NCBI RefSeq assembly: GCF_000182925.2
Contig: NC_026501.1
Coordinates: 6,923,917 to 6,987,916, forward strand
From: Neurospora crassa OR74A
Lineage: Eukaryota; Ascomycota; Sordariomycetes; Sordariales; Sordariaceae
DNA length: 64,000 nucleotides
Direction: 5' to 3'
Shown here: positions 21,367-31,262 of the stretch, in pieces
Layout of the letters: each line of letters begins with the position of its first letter
Position numbering within the stretch: position 1 is the stretch's first letter
Made by a program: the position numbers and the translations under genes
The notes under the pieces: generated by a model
Told to the model about the DNA's origin: nothing
Seen by the model: the letters and a program-made list of their open reading frames with translations, nothing else
Databases searched by the model: none

Positions 21367-22632
21367 ATGCCGTACTCACACGCCCCAGAGGATCCCTCGC
21401 TGGACGAACCAGCGTCAGGACAAGCAGCTCTCTTGTCCTTCATCTCGCGCTCCTCCCTTTCGACCAGCCAGGAAGACGACGCACTATTACCAGCACGCGA
21501 TGATGACTCCGAGCCGCCCAACATTCTTCCATTGCCTTCCCACCATCCCTCAACCACCTTAACATTCCGTCAAGACGGTGAACTTCGTGATCCGGTCCTC
21601 CACAATTCTTTTCTTGGCATATCCGAACTGAATGAGCATGCCGCTAGACGCGCGAGAATGTTAGAACAGCTGGGCCAGTCCGAGTTCAAAACTCCTTCGT
21701 TTTCCGATTCTGTCGCAGTGGCAACTCCTTCGTTCTCCGATTCTCTCCCGCTGGCAAGTTCGTCTTTTGACTCGGAGCGTACCGTCACGCTTCCAACCGA
21801 AGTCAACAACAAAAGCCGCTTCAGATCATTCATTGACCGCATCAACCGACGCCAATGGAGCTTCCTAAGCAATGAAGTCCACGGGACCATTACCTATAAC
21901 AAAGAGGATATCTCACTATACCAGTTCGTGGATTCCTTCAAGCAGGAATTTTCACACAGATCATGTACCCAAATGGAAATTGTCACCCTGATTGCTGGTA
22001 CCCCAGAAGAAGAGGAGCCTGTCGCAGCGAGGTTGAAGGTCAAGGATCTTCTCGTACAAGAACCTTTTATGGCTTCCTCGCCAAGAAAGCAGACTGAATA
22101 CACGCGGCATATGTTTGTCTACTTTATGGACGAAAAAATCAGCGAGGTTCAAGACATTGTCGATGGAGCCGAGAAGCGTCGGCAGTCGCCCAACATTGTG
22201 CCAGTTCCCAAGTTCAGGCCCCCACCGCCTCCGTCTTCCATCGACCTACGACAGTTCTATGACGATTATATCGCGTGTATCAACGGGAAAACCATGCAAC
22301 AAGACTTGCACCAATACTGCAAGGAGACGGTGATTTGGAATGGAGCGGAAATGGCTCTGAACCACTACGGCCAGCTGATGGAGAATGCGTTTGACGCTAT
22401 TGCCGGTCTGCAGTTTGTGCCACGGACCGTTCTGATCGACGAGGCGAAGCAGCAGATTGCTGTCCGTATCGAATTTTCTGGGCTGCCCATCAAGCCATTT
22501 GGTGGTGCTACGCCCAATGGGCGCCGCGTGCATTTCGCTGAGCATGCCTTTTACTGGCTCGAGCATGGCAAGATCTCGCATGTCTTGACGATTGTCGACT
22601 GGGCGGATTTCAAGTCGCAACTCGATTACTAG
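21367..22632 (+). CDS. Protein with two tandem NTF2/SnoaL-like domains
   Basis: A single exon of 421 residues. The frame is open further 5', but the ATG at 21367 has a strong context (GCTACCATGCC) and the upstream part is Pro/Phe-rich without features. Residues 1-150 are polar and disordered, with an imperfect repeat (TPSFSDSVAVA, then TPSFSDSLPLA). Two alpha+beta domains of the SnoaL/NTF2-like type follow: about 153-265 (SLYQFVDSFKQEFSHRS...MFVYFMDEKISEVQDIVD) and about 292-417 (DLRQFYDDYIACINGKTMQQ...HAFYWLEHGKISHVLTIVDW), joined by a poly-Pro linker. Each domain has the family's helix start, 'W.G' core and a final strand ending in 'K-I-S-x-V'. NTF2-like folds act as small-molecule enzymes or as dimerising binding domains; which applies here cannot be told. 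Confidence 0.75.
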   Translation: MPYSHAPEDPSLDEPASGQAALLSFISRSSLSTSQEDDALLPARDDDSEPPNILPLPSHHPSTTLTFRQDGELRDPVLHNSFLGISELNEHAARRARMLEQLGQSEFKTPSFSDSVAVATPSFSDSLPLASSSFDSERTVTLPTEVNNKSRFRSFIDRINRRQWSFLSNEVHGTITYNKEDISLYQFVDSFKQEFSHRSCTQMEIVTLIAGTPEEEEPVAARLKVKDLLVQEPFMASSPRKQTEYTRHMFVYFMDEKISEVQDIVDGAEKRRQSPNIVPVPKFRPPPPPSSIDLRQFYDDYIACINGKTMQQDLHQYCKETVIWNGAEMALNHYGQLMENAFDAIAGLQFVPRTVLIDEAKQQIAVRIEFSGLPIKPFGGATPNGRRVHFAEHAFYWLEHGKISHVLTIVDWADFKSQLDY

Positions 22633-24018
22633 TGGTACGAGGCCGTGTTGCGAATCAGCCAAAGCACTGTTCAAGATTACGGTATCCGGCACGGCGGAAG
22701 AGTCGCATCCTCGATCCACCGCTCTGTGGCGGCTTACTAAGGCGTCATGTGCCTCGCTGTGTTGAGCAAAATAGGGGAGACTATTGGAGTCCACTAGGCA
22801 GCAACATCACGACAATTGAAGCAGTTGAATCCTTCCGGCACTAGCGATGCTCAACCAGGATCCCCGATTTTCCTACCAAATTTCGAGAGGCGCATCGTGA
22901 CTTGATAGCGCAGTCAGCGCTAGACATCGACATGATGCCAACGAATTTCTGTCCTAGTCTGGTCACTAGCTTCCTTCCGTTTTTGCTGGATGCTCTTCCA
23001 GGCCGATTGAGTCGCTCGTTGATCTCGGATGTACTCGGTCGTTGCTTTATGGTGCCTCCACCAAAGTTAAGACATGATCCGCAGGATCTCTATAATTACA
23101 ATTGATGTCGTCGGCTCGTGGGTGCTTTTCGGGAAGCCAGTATCTGTACGTCCTTCCATTCGCTGTTACCCGCCAATGATAGCGGAGGTTAACATACGGC
23201 TAGCCATGACACGAGAGGACGGCTTAGTAACCTCGTATTCCATCCGTGTGACAATTCAAATCGTGGCTGCGGCGGGAATGTTTTCATGTATCCTTGCGGC
23301 TGAGAAAAGGCAACCCTGACAAAAGGCACCTCACAGAGCTACAATGGAGAATGCACCATTCATCCATCTCAAAAGTCACGAAATGCACCTTTTTGAACCT
23401 TACATACCAGAGTACCTAACGTTTATTGTCTGCCAGACAATAATCATTAGTCTTCTGATCTACAGGGTTTTCAAAGGATCACCAACCCGCTTCGGGGCCA
23501 GGAAGCCAAACGTTGTTGGACTGGACAAAGCAGTACGCGTTACGAGGTATCATCAGTCCGGATATTCCATGGCCGTGGATCATATTGATGGCCGAGCTGC
23601 TTCACTTTTGTATCTCACTGCAGTTTGTAGTTGAATGTGAGATCATGATATCGTCCAGACCCAGCACGCTTCTGGATTCTTACTGGGGCCATAACCATCA
23701 TGACGACTGTGGCTGGAGCGATGCAGGGAAAAAGAGGTGGATGTTGTACGGTTGATGAGTATGTTTCGTGTCAAGGACTCGTAGCTATGCTTAGCCGGTG
23801 ATAGCTTTGTGGTGTTGGGGAAGACTAAGAGGCGTTGACGAGAGTCAGCTCTCTAAGGATAAAAAGCTGGAAGCCCCCCTCAATTGAGTCAGAGATTTCA
23901 ATCATCTCAACATCCACAGCTTCCATCACAACATCATCTACTCGACTCTCAACACTCAACTCTTTTTACTCTCCCTCGACTAGGAACTTCTCAACTAATA
24001 CCACCAACAACCGCCAAA
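22633..24018. other. Spacer before the small secreted protein gene
   Basis: About 1.4 kb. Two overlapping hydrophobic frames at 23344-23755 are too short and lack family features, so I do not call them. The last 140 bp form a CT/CAA-rich leader ending in CAACCGCCAAAATG, typical for this genome. Confidence 0.5.
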
Positions 24019-24548
24019 ATGCAGTCCATTTTCGCCATCACTATCACCCTCTTGTCCGTCCTTTCCCCCGTCCTCGCTGTTCCTTCCTCGGCTGAGCATC
24101 CTGAGCTTGTCGCTCGTACTCCCGGCAATGTTAGTCCACGAAATTTATCTCCCCAGAAATCCCATCAAAGGCCATGAAGCTCACCATTTTCTCCCTCCAG
24201 GTTTACGTCTGCACCGGCTCCAACTGGCAAAACACGTGCGAGGTTCTGAGCCTCGGCATCACAGGCACCTGCACCAGGCTTCCTTCCACCTATGATGGTC
24301 ATATTGGCTCTGCTGGTCCTGACCAGGGCGCCATTTGCCGTCTCTTTGCGTACGTTTCTCTGAGTGCCTTTCCCTACACTTGACACACGTGCTAACATTT
24401 GGAGTTCAGCAACGGAGACTGCACCGGCTCCGGCCTCGCCATCCTTACATACCCCGGCGATGCCAACTTGTACAACTCGGTCAATGGCATTGATGCTGGC
24501 CATCAGGCTCATTACATCCAGTGCCGCCAGTGCACCAACTGTGTATAA
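24019..24548 (+). CDS. Small secreted Cys-rich protein (SSCP), three exons
   Basis: Exons 24019-24129, 24201-24349 and 24410-24548, with introns of 71 and 60 bp (GTTAGT and GTACGT donors), encode 132 residues. The start lies in the leader CAACCGCCAAAATG. A signal peptide (MQSIFAITITLLSVLSPVLA) is followed by a short propeptide ending near residue 37 (ELVARTPGN) and then a compact domain of about 95 residues with eight cysteines (VYVCTGSNWQ, NTCEV, TGTCTRL, AICRLFA, NGDCTGSG, YIQCRQCTNCV). The pattern 'V-Y-V-C-T...G-P-D-Q-G-x-x-C' recurs in uncharacterised small secreted fungal proteins, some induced in plant or insect contact. Four disulfides are expected. No catalytic motif is seen. It could be an effector-like or antimicrobial protein, but nothing here proves either. 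Confidence 0.85.
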
Positions 24549-25984
24549 AGGATCTGGGTTGACGATATGATGAACTGGTTGTGATCATGGGAGGGGGCTG
24601 TATAAATGAGATGGCGCCATCGAGGAACGTATATATGGTGGCTTCTCAGCTCAATTGGGTAACCAGTACATATATTGATGTTGGACATAATATAATCCAT
24701 CTTTTGCCACTGTATTTGTAATTTGGCGCTATCAGTCTTCTCCATCTCCAAATTATGTGTTCTTCGAAACCTCAACTGTCACCAATCACCTGTTTTCTTC
24801 CATTCAAGTACCAAAACAGATGGTCAGTCACCTAAACCATGCCTCTTCCGCTCTGCATCAGACAGCAGATTCGTCCTGCCGTACAACATACCTGTCAACT
24901 CGGACTTTGGAATTCCAGAAGAAGCGGGATTCCGATCTCGGCCACGCATTAGAAGGCATACGAGTAAGCGAACCTTTGCTCGTCCCGTGATATTTCCGTA
25001 GATCTGGTGATCAAGTGTATTCCCGTTGCCGTGATTATTGTCACAGCGGAAGATATATTAAGTAGCCATGCATCAAACACATATTGTTTCGGCGCTAGTA
25101 AGCACCCTGCATGTACTGATCGCAAACACCACCAAAGCCACAACAATAACAATAACAACGACGACGACGACGACGACAACGCAGCATAACTCAGCCCCAG
25201 AGATATGTGCTTCTGGTCACTGTAAGCGAACCTTGTGTAGTTAGTCAAGAACGTGCATCAGGCCATCAGGAAGCACTGTGATGGTGATTTGGGTCTTGGC
25301 AACAATGTGGATGCCCGCTACTTACTTCTCAATGACGACAAGCTCGAAGACGGCATCGAAATCGGTATGAGGTGGAGGGGCGGATGCGAAAGAAACGCAG
25401 AGGAGGGGGGGCCGGGTCTACAGTATCCGAGAATGGGGCGGTGGCCCGGGCGAGGCGCAGGTAGCCGACTAAGAAGGTGCAGGGGAGTGTTAGCGGTTAG
25501 CGCTTATAAGCGGGAACACCGCATCACCACCGCACTTCCCTTCTGTTCATTCCAATCATCATCATCATCCTCATCGATTCAACCCAACTTTTTTGAGAAC
25601 CGAAAGGCTCCGTCATTGTATAAAAGGATCTGGGCCTCATACACAGTACAAAAGTCGTCCTTTCCCCCTTTGTCCATTCAAGATGTTACCCCCGATGGCC
25701 ACTGGCACATTCCGCAATGGTCCTCGTGGAACACCGAACACCAGACATAACCGCTGAAGGACACACCAACCCGATCCGGAACATGACCGTTCAGGCCAGC
25801 GAGAATGAGACTTCACCCAGTGGTTGGATAAACTCGCCTGTTTTGACATGGACGTCTTACTTTCATTTGGGTATCATCTTCGGTTCGGGCGGGGCGTGAT
25901 ACCTTTGTCGGCGCGGTGGAGGCTCGGGATCCGGTGGAGAATGAGGGATATAACCTCATCTTTGAAGCCAGGATAACCATCAAA
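24549..25984. other. Gene-free spacer
   Basis: About 1.4 kb between the small secreted protein gene and tRNA-Thr. It holds a short CAA/CGA triplet tract near 25140-25180 and an ATC tract near 25556. A 165-codon frame at 25253-25750 has biased composition and no known domain. Confidence 0.45.
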
Positions 25985-26056
25985 GCCCGCATGGCTCAGT
26001 GGTAGAGCGCATCACTAGTAATGATGAGGTCGTCAGTTCGATTCTGGCTGTGGGCA
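25985..26056 (+). tRNA. tRNA-Thr (anticodon AGT)
   Basis: A 72-nt cloverleaf. The acceptor GCCCGCA pairs with TGTGGGC. The D arm is GCTC-AGTGGTA-GAGC. The anticodon stem CATCA/TGATG closes the loop CTAGTAA, giving anticodon AGT, which reads Thr ACU (ACC after A34 editing to inosine). The T arm is GTCAG-TTCGATT-CTGGC and the discriminator is A. There is no intron. A T6 run at about 26087 is a likely Pol III stop. Confidence 0.95.
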
Positions 26057-26430
26057 TCAAAGCCTGACGAAGCTTGCGATGATTACTTTTTTGCGTGTTT
26101 CGGGCGATATCATGGAGTTGTGGCTTTTTGGTGTTTGGAGACATGTTCCGTCCCCGGGCCATTCACTGGTGTGATGAACCGTTAACGGGGCGGCTGGTGA
26201 ATGGGTGGAGCATACCCAACCCTAACCCGATTCGCACGTAACCTTTTCCTGGTTCCTGAAAACACGCTGCATTGAGCGCTGTACCGCGGCTTGTCTTTTC
26301 CCCCGTTTTCAACTTCGGCAACTACATGATGACTTCAGCAAGTTCATCGACATGACAGCCTGGAAACCAATTGTTTCCGCACTACTTCCATTTGTTCCAC
26401 TATACCATATGTATCGATGATACAGCGACA
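26057..26430. other. Spacer after tRNA-Thr
   Basis: About 370 bp without a gene. It includes the Pol III terminator region and the sequence upstream of the decayed dienelactone hydrolase. Confidence 0.5.
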
Positions 26431-27345
26431 ATCTCCATCTTCGTTTGTGCCGATTGCTTCAAAGGAACCCTCCGCGGCGACGTCATCCCTACCGGCCACG
26501 AGGATGTCATCCACGGACTTCCCACATACATCGCGACCCCAAAGTGGAAGCCCTGGGTAAAACCGCTAGGCACGGTGGTCCTCATCACCAATGCCTCTGG
26601 GCAGTCCGTCTGCAACACACGCGCCCTCGCCAATTCATATGCCCGGCGTGTTCTCTGCATTGTGTACGTTCCTGACTTCATGGACGGCAAAGCTATTTCC
26701 CTCTGGCTCATGGCCTCGTTCGAGTCCAAACCCGATCCCAACTCTCCCTGGATCTTCCGTATCCTGTGTCGGTCCTGAAACATTATCAAGGCCGTCCCCT
26801 TTTGCCTCTTCTGGCTTTACTGCACCCGTCCTTCCGTTAGTTGGCCGCGTGTGCGATCCTTTCTGGCTGCCGTGCGAAAGACACCGACGGCGAATGGTGA
26901 ACCTCCGAAAGTCGGCGTTGCTGGGTTTTTCTGGGGTGGGCCCTATGCTGTCGGCCTCACCAATACTCAGAATCCCGTCAACTGGGTGTTTTTACGTGAT
27001 GGAAAAAAAGGTCTCGTTGATTGACTGCGCCTTCAACTGACCATCCGTCGATGCTTAAGTTGCCGAGGCATATCCATGAGGTACAGCTGCCGCTCAGCCT
27101 GGCGAACGGGGAGAACGATTCATCTATGGGACAGGAGAAGATGAAGGAGGTGATGAGCATTCTAAGAGACAAGAATAAAGCGCAAGTGAAGGAGGCAGAG
27201 GGGGCGGATAGGCCGGTTATACCGAATGCGCATGAGGCTCTGGTGTATCCGGGAGCCAAGCATGGGTTCGCTGTGAGAGGAGATCGGGAGCACCCGTTGC
27301 AGAAAGAGAGGGGAGATCAGTCTGAGGATCAGGCTGTACGTTGGT
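26431..27345 (+). pseudogene. Decayed dienelactone hydrolase family gene
   Basis: The protein line of a fungal dienelactone hydrolase (alpha/beta hydrolase) can be followed almost end to end. CADCFKGTLRGDVIPTGHED and VIHGLPTYIATP form the start, then LANSYARRVLCIVYVPDFMD, KAVPF, RPSVSWPRVRSFLAAV, KVGVAGFFWGGPYAVGLTN, HPSMLKLP, LPLSLANGENDSSMG, YPGAKHGFAVRGDREHP and DQSEDQAVRWF. It is broken. No good ATG precedes CADCFKG, there is an in-frame TGA at 26776-26778 before NIIKAVP, and the frame shifts near 27040 between DCAFN and HPSML. The nucleophile motif, normally G-F-C-W-G-G, reads G-F-F-W-G-G, so the catalytic Cys is gone. The His of the triad (KHGFAVRGD) remains. The drift of several codons toward T fits C-to-T mutation of the RIP kind but this is not proven. 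Confidence 0.85.
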
Positions 27346-27916
27346 TTCCATTCAATACGGTATGCCACGGGAGCTTTCCAGGATTGTTGTCAAAGGTGGC
27401 TCAAGAGGACCGAGTTCTTGAGATGAACCTGTGGTCGGCGCGGCGGCTGTTTGGTGAGTGGTGCCTGTTCCTTCCACTCTACGTCCGACACTGCCACGTG
27501 TTTGTGCCTGGGATATCTGGGGACCGTTTCCACGGTACCGGGAGGCTCTGCGCCGTCTCAGCGCCGCGGGTCCTGTAGCTCTTCGCGGACCTTCCACTTC
27601 CCATTCACTTCGTGTTGTCCAGTTGGTGCAACCTGGAAGCAGGGTGCAATGTGAATGCTCCAACAAAGTTAGGCAGTAACCATCTCCCTTGAAGCTACCC
27701 TAGGTAGAGGTATGTTTGCCCGTTTCCACAAACCTACATGCCAACAAGCTGACAAGCCAACAAGCAGATCAACATCATAATACATCTCATTTCTCTCATC
27801 TTGCCTCAGCCGACTACTTGCTCTTCTCGTTAAGCATTTGCCTGGTATCATCACTACCCCGCGCAGGACACCCAGACTGACGTAGGCGCCGTTCATCGCG
27901 CCGTAAGCACGCAAAG
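27346..27916. other. Spacer and leader of the unknown protein at 27.9 kb
   Basis: About 570 bp with one CCTAGGTAGAGGTATG repeat copy near 27705. No gene is seen; the 3' part should be the promoter and leader of the next gene. Confidence 0.5.
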
Positions 27917-29197
27917 ATGCCTTTACCACCCGAGACACAGCATCTGCTATTGTCGCACGACTTTGACTCTTCCGTGGATGAAGTCCCTCGCGAGCCACAT
28001 TACACGCGCGCCGACCTCCTCTCACTCAGCAAAAGCCAGCTCATAGCCGCCTTCCTCGATCTCCAAGGTCGCGCTGATCAGTATCTGTCGCACATCGAAT
28101 CCTCGCTGCGCGCACAACAGTCCCAAGCCGAGCTCCTCACCTCGATCGAGCTTCACCTTGACATTCCCCCTTCCGTCACCGAATCCCATCACCAACATGT
28201 CGCCCTCGACCACGCCCTGACCTGGAACGAGATCTACGGCCCCGACAGCGACCTCCTCCTCCAAACCAGCACTCTCCAAACCCAAGTATTCACCCGCCGC
28301 TTGACCTCCATTCGCGACCACATCCGCGAAAGCGGCGGCGGCGGCGCCAGCAGCAGTAGCAACTTTTCCCCCTCCCCTTCCTACTCTTCCAACGGATTAT
28401 CCCTCAGCCCCGCAACTCTCTGCAAACACGTCCTCTCTACCACCTTCACCCGCATGGCCCCCGGTTCCTTCGTCGCCGGCTCTGATAACCCCGAAGAGCA
28501 ACAGAACGTGCTCTCGTTCAAGCAGGTCGCTTTGGGAATGAGCATTCGCGAGTTTATCGAGTCCTTTGCTGAAGACGAAGGTCGCGCCGAAGAGGACGAC
28601 AACGAGCTCTGGAGGCGGATGGAGACCCCCCTGCTGTGTGCCTTGGCAACCCCGGAGATGTCCGATGCGGCCTGGAACCGGATGGGATTTTTGGGTGCTT
28701 GGTTCCGTGCTTTGAGGTCAGGACATTTTGAGGTGGAGCGGATGCGGTTCTTGATGGAGATGCAGAAGGATGCCAGGGAAAAGACAAAGACTGAGAGAGC
28801 CGTGCCCATGGTTTGTACGGAGTGCAAGGAAGAGAAGGCGGCGGGGAATGAGGTTGCTACGAGGCTGGTCAAGGCCCAGGCAATGCTGTTGGAGTGGTGG
28901 AAGGGAGGAAGGGAGGAGGTGGAGAGTGTGGTGGAGGGGATTGTTGAGAGGTTCAGGGAGGAGGATCGGAAGGAGGCGAAGAGGGCTTATGAGGAGTTTG
29001 CGAAGAGTATGAGGGGGGTTGTTACTACTGCTACTGCTACCGATGATGCGGAGGCAACGGAGCAAGGACAGGCAGGTCCAGGTCACCCGGTGCTGATGCC
29101 GCCTGATGATTTGAGCCATGCGGGTAGGTATGAGCCTGAGTTCCAGCCGAAGGAGATCAACAGCTTGGTCAGGCAGGCTCATATGGGGGACTTGTAG
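27917..29197 (+). CDS. Hypothetical protein, 426 residues, single exon
   Basis: An open frame with an ATG in fair context (CAAAGATGCC) and codon use like its neighbours. I do not recognise the family. The N-terminal half begins MPLPPETQHLLLSHDFDSSV and has a likely coiled coil (about residues 30-90, LLSLSKSQLIAAFLDLQGRA). A Ser/Gly-rich linker lies near 140-165 (SGGGGASSSS). The C-terminal half is helical and charged (EELWRRMETPLL-like region near 230, then LLEWWKGGREEVESVVEGIV near 330). It has a C-x2-C pair (VCTECKEEKA) near 300 but no second pair, so a zinc ribbon is unlikely. There is no signal peptide or membrane segment, so a cytosolic or nuclear place is likely. Confidence 0.75.
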   Translation: MPLPPETQHLLLSHDFDSSVDEVPREPHYTRADLLSLSKSQLIAAFLDLQGRADQYLSHIESSLRAQQSQAELLTSIELHLDIPPSVTESHHQHVALDHALTWNEIYGPDSDLLLQTSTLQTQVFTRRLTSIRDHIRESGGGGASSSSNFSPSPSYSSNGLSLSPATLCKHVLSTTFTRMAPGSFVAGSDNPEEQQNVLSFKQVALGMSIREFIESFAEDEGRAEEDDNELWRRMETPLLCALATPEMSDAAWNRMGFLGAWFRALRSGHFEVERMRFLMEMQKDAREKTKTERAVPMVCTECKEEKAAGNEVATRLVKAQAMLLEWWKGGREEVESVVEGIVERFREEDRKEAKRAYEEFAKSMRGVVTTATATDDAEATEQGQAGPGHPVLMPPDDLSHAGRYEPEFQPKEINSLVRQAHMGDL

Positions 29198-30422
29198 AGT
29201 GGAATGGAGTAGGTATGTGTTGGAGTTACGGCAACAGAGTGCCAATCGAAGTCCGGAAGCCAGCAATATCTTCCTGGGGATCAAAGTGTGTTACCCTACT
29301 TCGGGAAGGTTGTGTACCAGTATTGACGGAAAAGGGGTTTTGGGCTTACTTACTTGGAGTCAGAGGCCCGTATGGGGGCTCAATATGTTCGGCAGGGCGG
29401 CTGGTTGAAAGATAGCTTAGTTGTAAATCGCTTTCTGGTGTTGCATCATTACCTTCCAGGCATCATTGTGGGGCTCATCATCATCTGGCCGGCATTGGGG
29501 GTGATTCAAAACAGGACCATATCTGTTGGAGTATCTCTGGCTGTTACAAGTAGCATATTATCCGCATAGTTTTGATTGTGTATTATCATCAGACAACAAT
29601 ACTGTACTCAGTCAGATTGTCAACCATTACGTACAGTGTCACAATACCTTGTAGGTAGCTTGGTAGTCCAAATGCTACCTATCTCAACACGCCTTGAATT
29701 TTATGTTGCAAGCCTACCCTTCAGCATGCCTTGCCATCGACCAAAGACAAGTTACTATTGCCTGTATCTGGAACGACATGCTCGGGGTTCTGTCATCAAA
29801 GAACTGAAGGGAATCCCCCAGAAGGATAAAGTGCCAGGCAACCTGAAGAGACGGAGACTTCGAGCTTAAAAAGCTTTTCAGCGCTCTTGCCCTGGTCTGT
29901 TGCATGGCCATTTGGCCCGGCTTGTTCCACGACCAGTTGCTCTTTCCCAAGCTGCCTCCCTTTTGACGTTTGAGACACTTCCAAGGCAGCCACTCCATTG
30001 TCTTCCGCCCGTTCACATATTCCTTCCTTCCTCCCATCCTCCCAAGAGTACCTCTAAGCATGAAGTATCCAGATACTGAGATCCTGTGTTGTTCTGTACG
30101 AAGGGTCCGAGGAAGTGAAAGGCAACACGACAGCAACGGGTCGAGCTATCTGTTTCCGCAATACCGGTGATCACAATGACATTTACATCCAGTCGACCCG
30201 CATCGACACCGACAGCTGCTTGCATTGCAGCTACAGCAACCACCCACAAATTCCAGAAAGGTCTGGCAAGTCCAAATTCTGGTATTTAACCAATGGACTC
30301 CTTATATTCGAACCCCATTCTCTAGCATACCAAAAACCATAAGTCCCCCCCCCCCCCCCCCCCCCCTCGTGATCCCAATTAAGCAAGCAGTACCCGTTCA
30401 CCCCAGTAGCCGCCATCGCGCC
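29198..30422. other. Gene-free spacer, with poly-C tract at its end
   Basis: About 1.2 kb. One GTAGGTAGCTTGGTAG repeat-like stretch lies near 29655 and a 22-base C run lies 57 bp before the next ATG. No gene is seen. Confidence 0.5.
30345..30366. repeat. Poly-C homopolymer (22 bases)
   Basis: An uninterrupted run of 22 C residues in the leader of the HD-like gene. Its length is prone to slippage and to assembly error. Confidence 0.9.
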
Positions 30423-31262
30423 ATGGGCAGTCGGACGTCCAGCAACTCCACCTCCATCTCCTCAACCGACACGGTTGGCACCGACCCCGGTTCTAATTCT
30501 GAGTCTGTATCGTCGCCTTCAGTATCCGACCAAGGCACCATCACCGCCGCCCTTCGCGCCCTGATGCCGACCCACCCCGTCTGCACCGATGCCCTCGTTC
30601 TTGCCCGCACCCATCTTCCCGCCACAATTCTCTACCATAGTTTTCGCGTCTACATGTATGCCCAAGCCTCCATGCGGATCACCCCTTGGACCGACCCGGC
30701 CGACCCTTCCTTGCCACTTAACTTCCCTGGCATAGCACGCATCAGCCCCGTCTACGGAGAATGCGCGACCAGTACCCCGCCGCACATCTTATTCGTCGTC
30801 TGTATTCTCCACGCCATTGGGCTGGCTCCCGAGTACGATGCCATCGCAGAGCAGTTCGAGCTCATTGGGGCGGACGTAGCCGCCCATCTGCTACACTCGC
30901 ATAACATCCCGGCCCTGGCGGTCCGCGAGGCTTGGTTGGCTATCGCTTTACACACGAATCCGACTATTGCGGAGCGGTTGAGCGGTGCCGCGCGCGCTCT
31001 GCGATTTGCCAAACGGGCGGATTTTGGGTTTTGTCCCGTACCGCCGGCTGATAGTCTGCCGGGAGGAGCTACTTCGGCGAATTTGGTCAAGTGGCAGCTG
31101 CCAAGGCTGGAGATCAAGAAGCAGCTTGGGGATGCTATTGTGCGACAGGCTTTGAAGGAATCGCAGAAGGCCCCAAGGGGATCTTGGGCAAGTGAGCTGG
31201 TTAGGGGAAAGGAGGAGCATCCGGATTGGGAGGGGATTAATAAGTGTTTCAACTTGTTTTAG
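30423..31262 (+). CDS. HD-superfamily-like protein (cyanamide hydratase family) with altered HD motif
   Basis: A single exon of 279 residues. The frame is open further 5' from a TTG, but the first ATG is at 30423 (GCGCCATGGGC). A Ser/Thr-rich start (residues 1-35) precedes a helical domain that follows the fungal cyanamide hydratase/HD family: the first ligand His in YHSFRVYMYA (His72), then HILFVVCILHAIGLAPEYDA, then EQFELIGADVAAHLL, AIALHTNPTIAERL and a tail with LPRLEIKKQLGDAIVRQALK and PRGSWASELVRGKEEHPDWE. In active members the second motif is H-D, supplying two metal ligands; here it is His130-Ala131. Loss of this Asp should weaken or abolish metal binding, so hydratase or phosphohydrolase activity is doubtful even though the frame is intact. 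Confidence 0.75.
   Translation: MGSRTSSNSTSISSTDTVGTDPGSNSESVSSPSVSDQGTITAALRALMPTHPVCTDALVLARTHLPATILYHSFRVYMYAQASMRITPWTDPADPSLPLNFPGIARISPVYGECATSTPPHILFVVCILHAIGLAPEYDAIAEQFELIGADVAAHLLHSHNIPALAVREAWLAIALHTNPTIAERLSGAARALRFAKRADFGFCPVPPADSLPGGATSANLVKWQLPRLEIKKQLGDAIVRQALKESQKAPRGSWASELVRGKEEHPDWEGINKCFNLF

Noticed and set aside
23344-23755. Possible small membrane protein from two overlapping hydrophobic frames
   Set aside because: The frames overlap in different phases without convincing splice sites and match no family I know.
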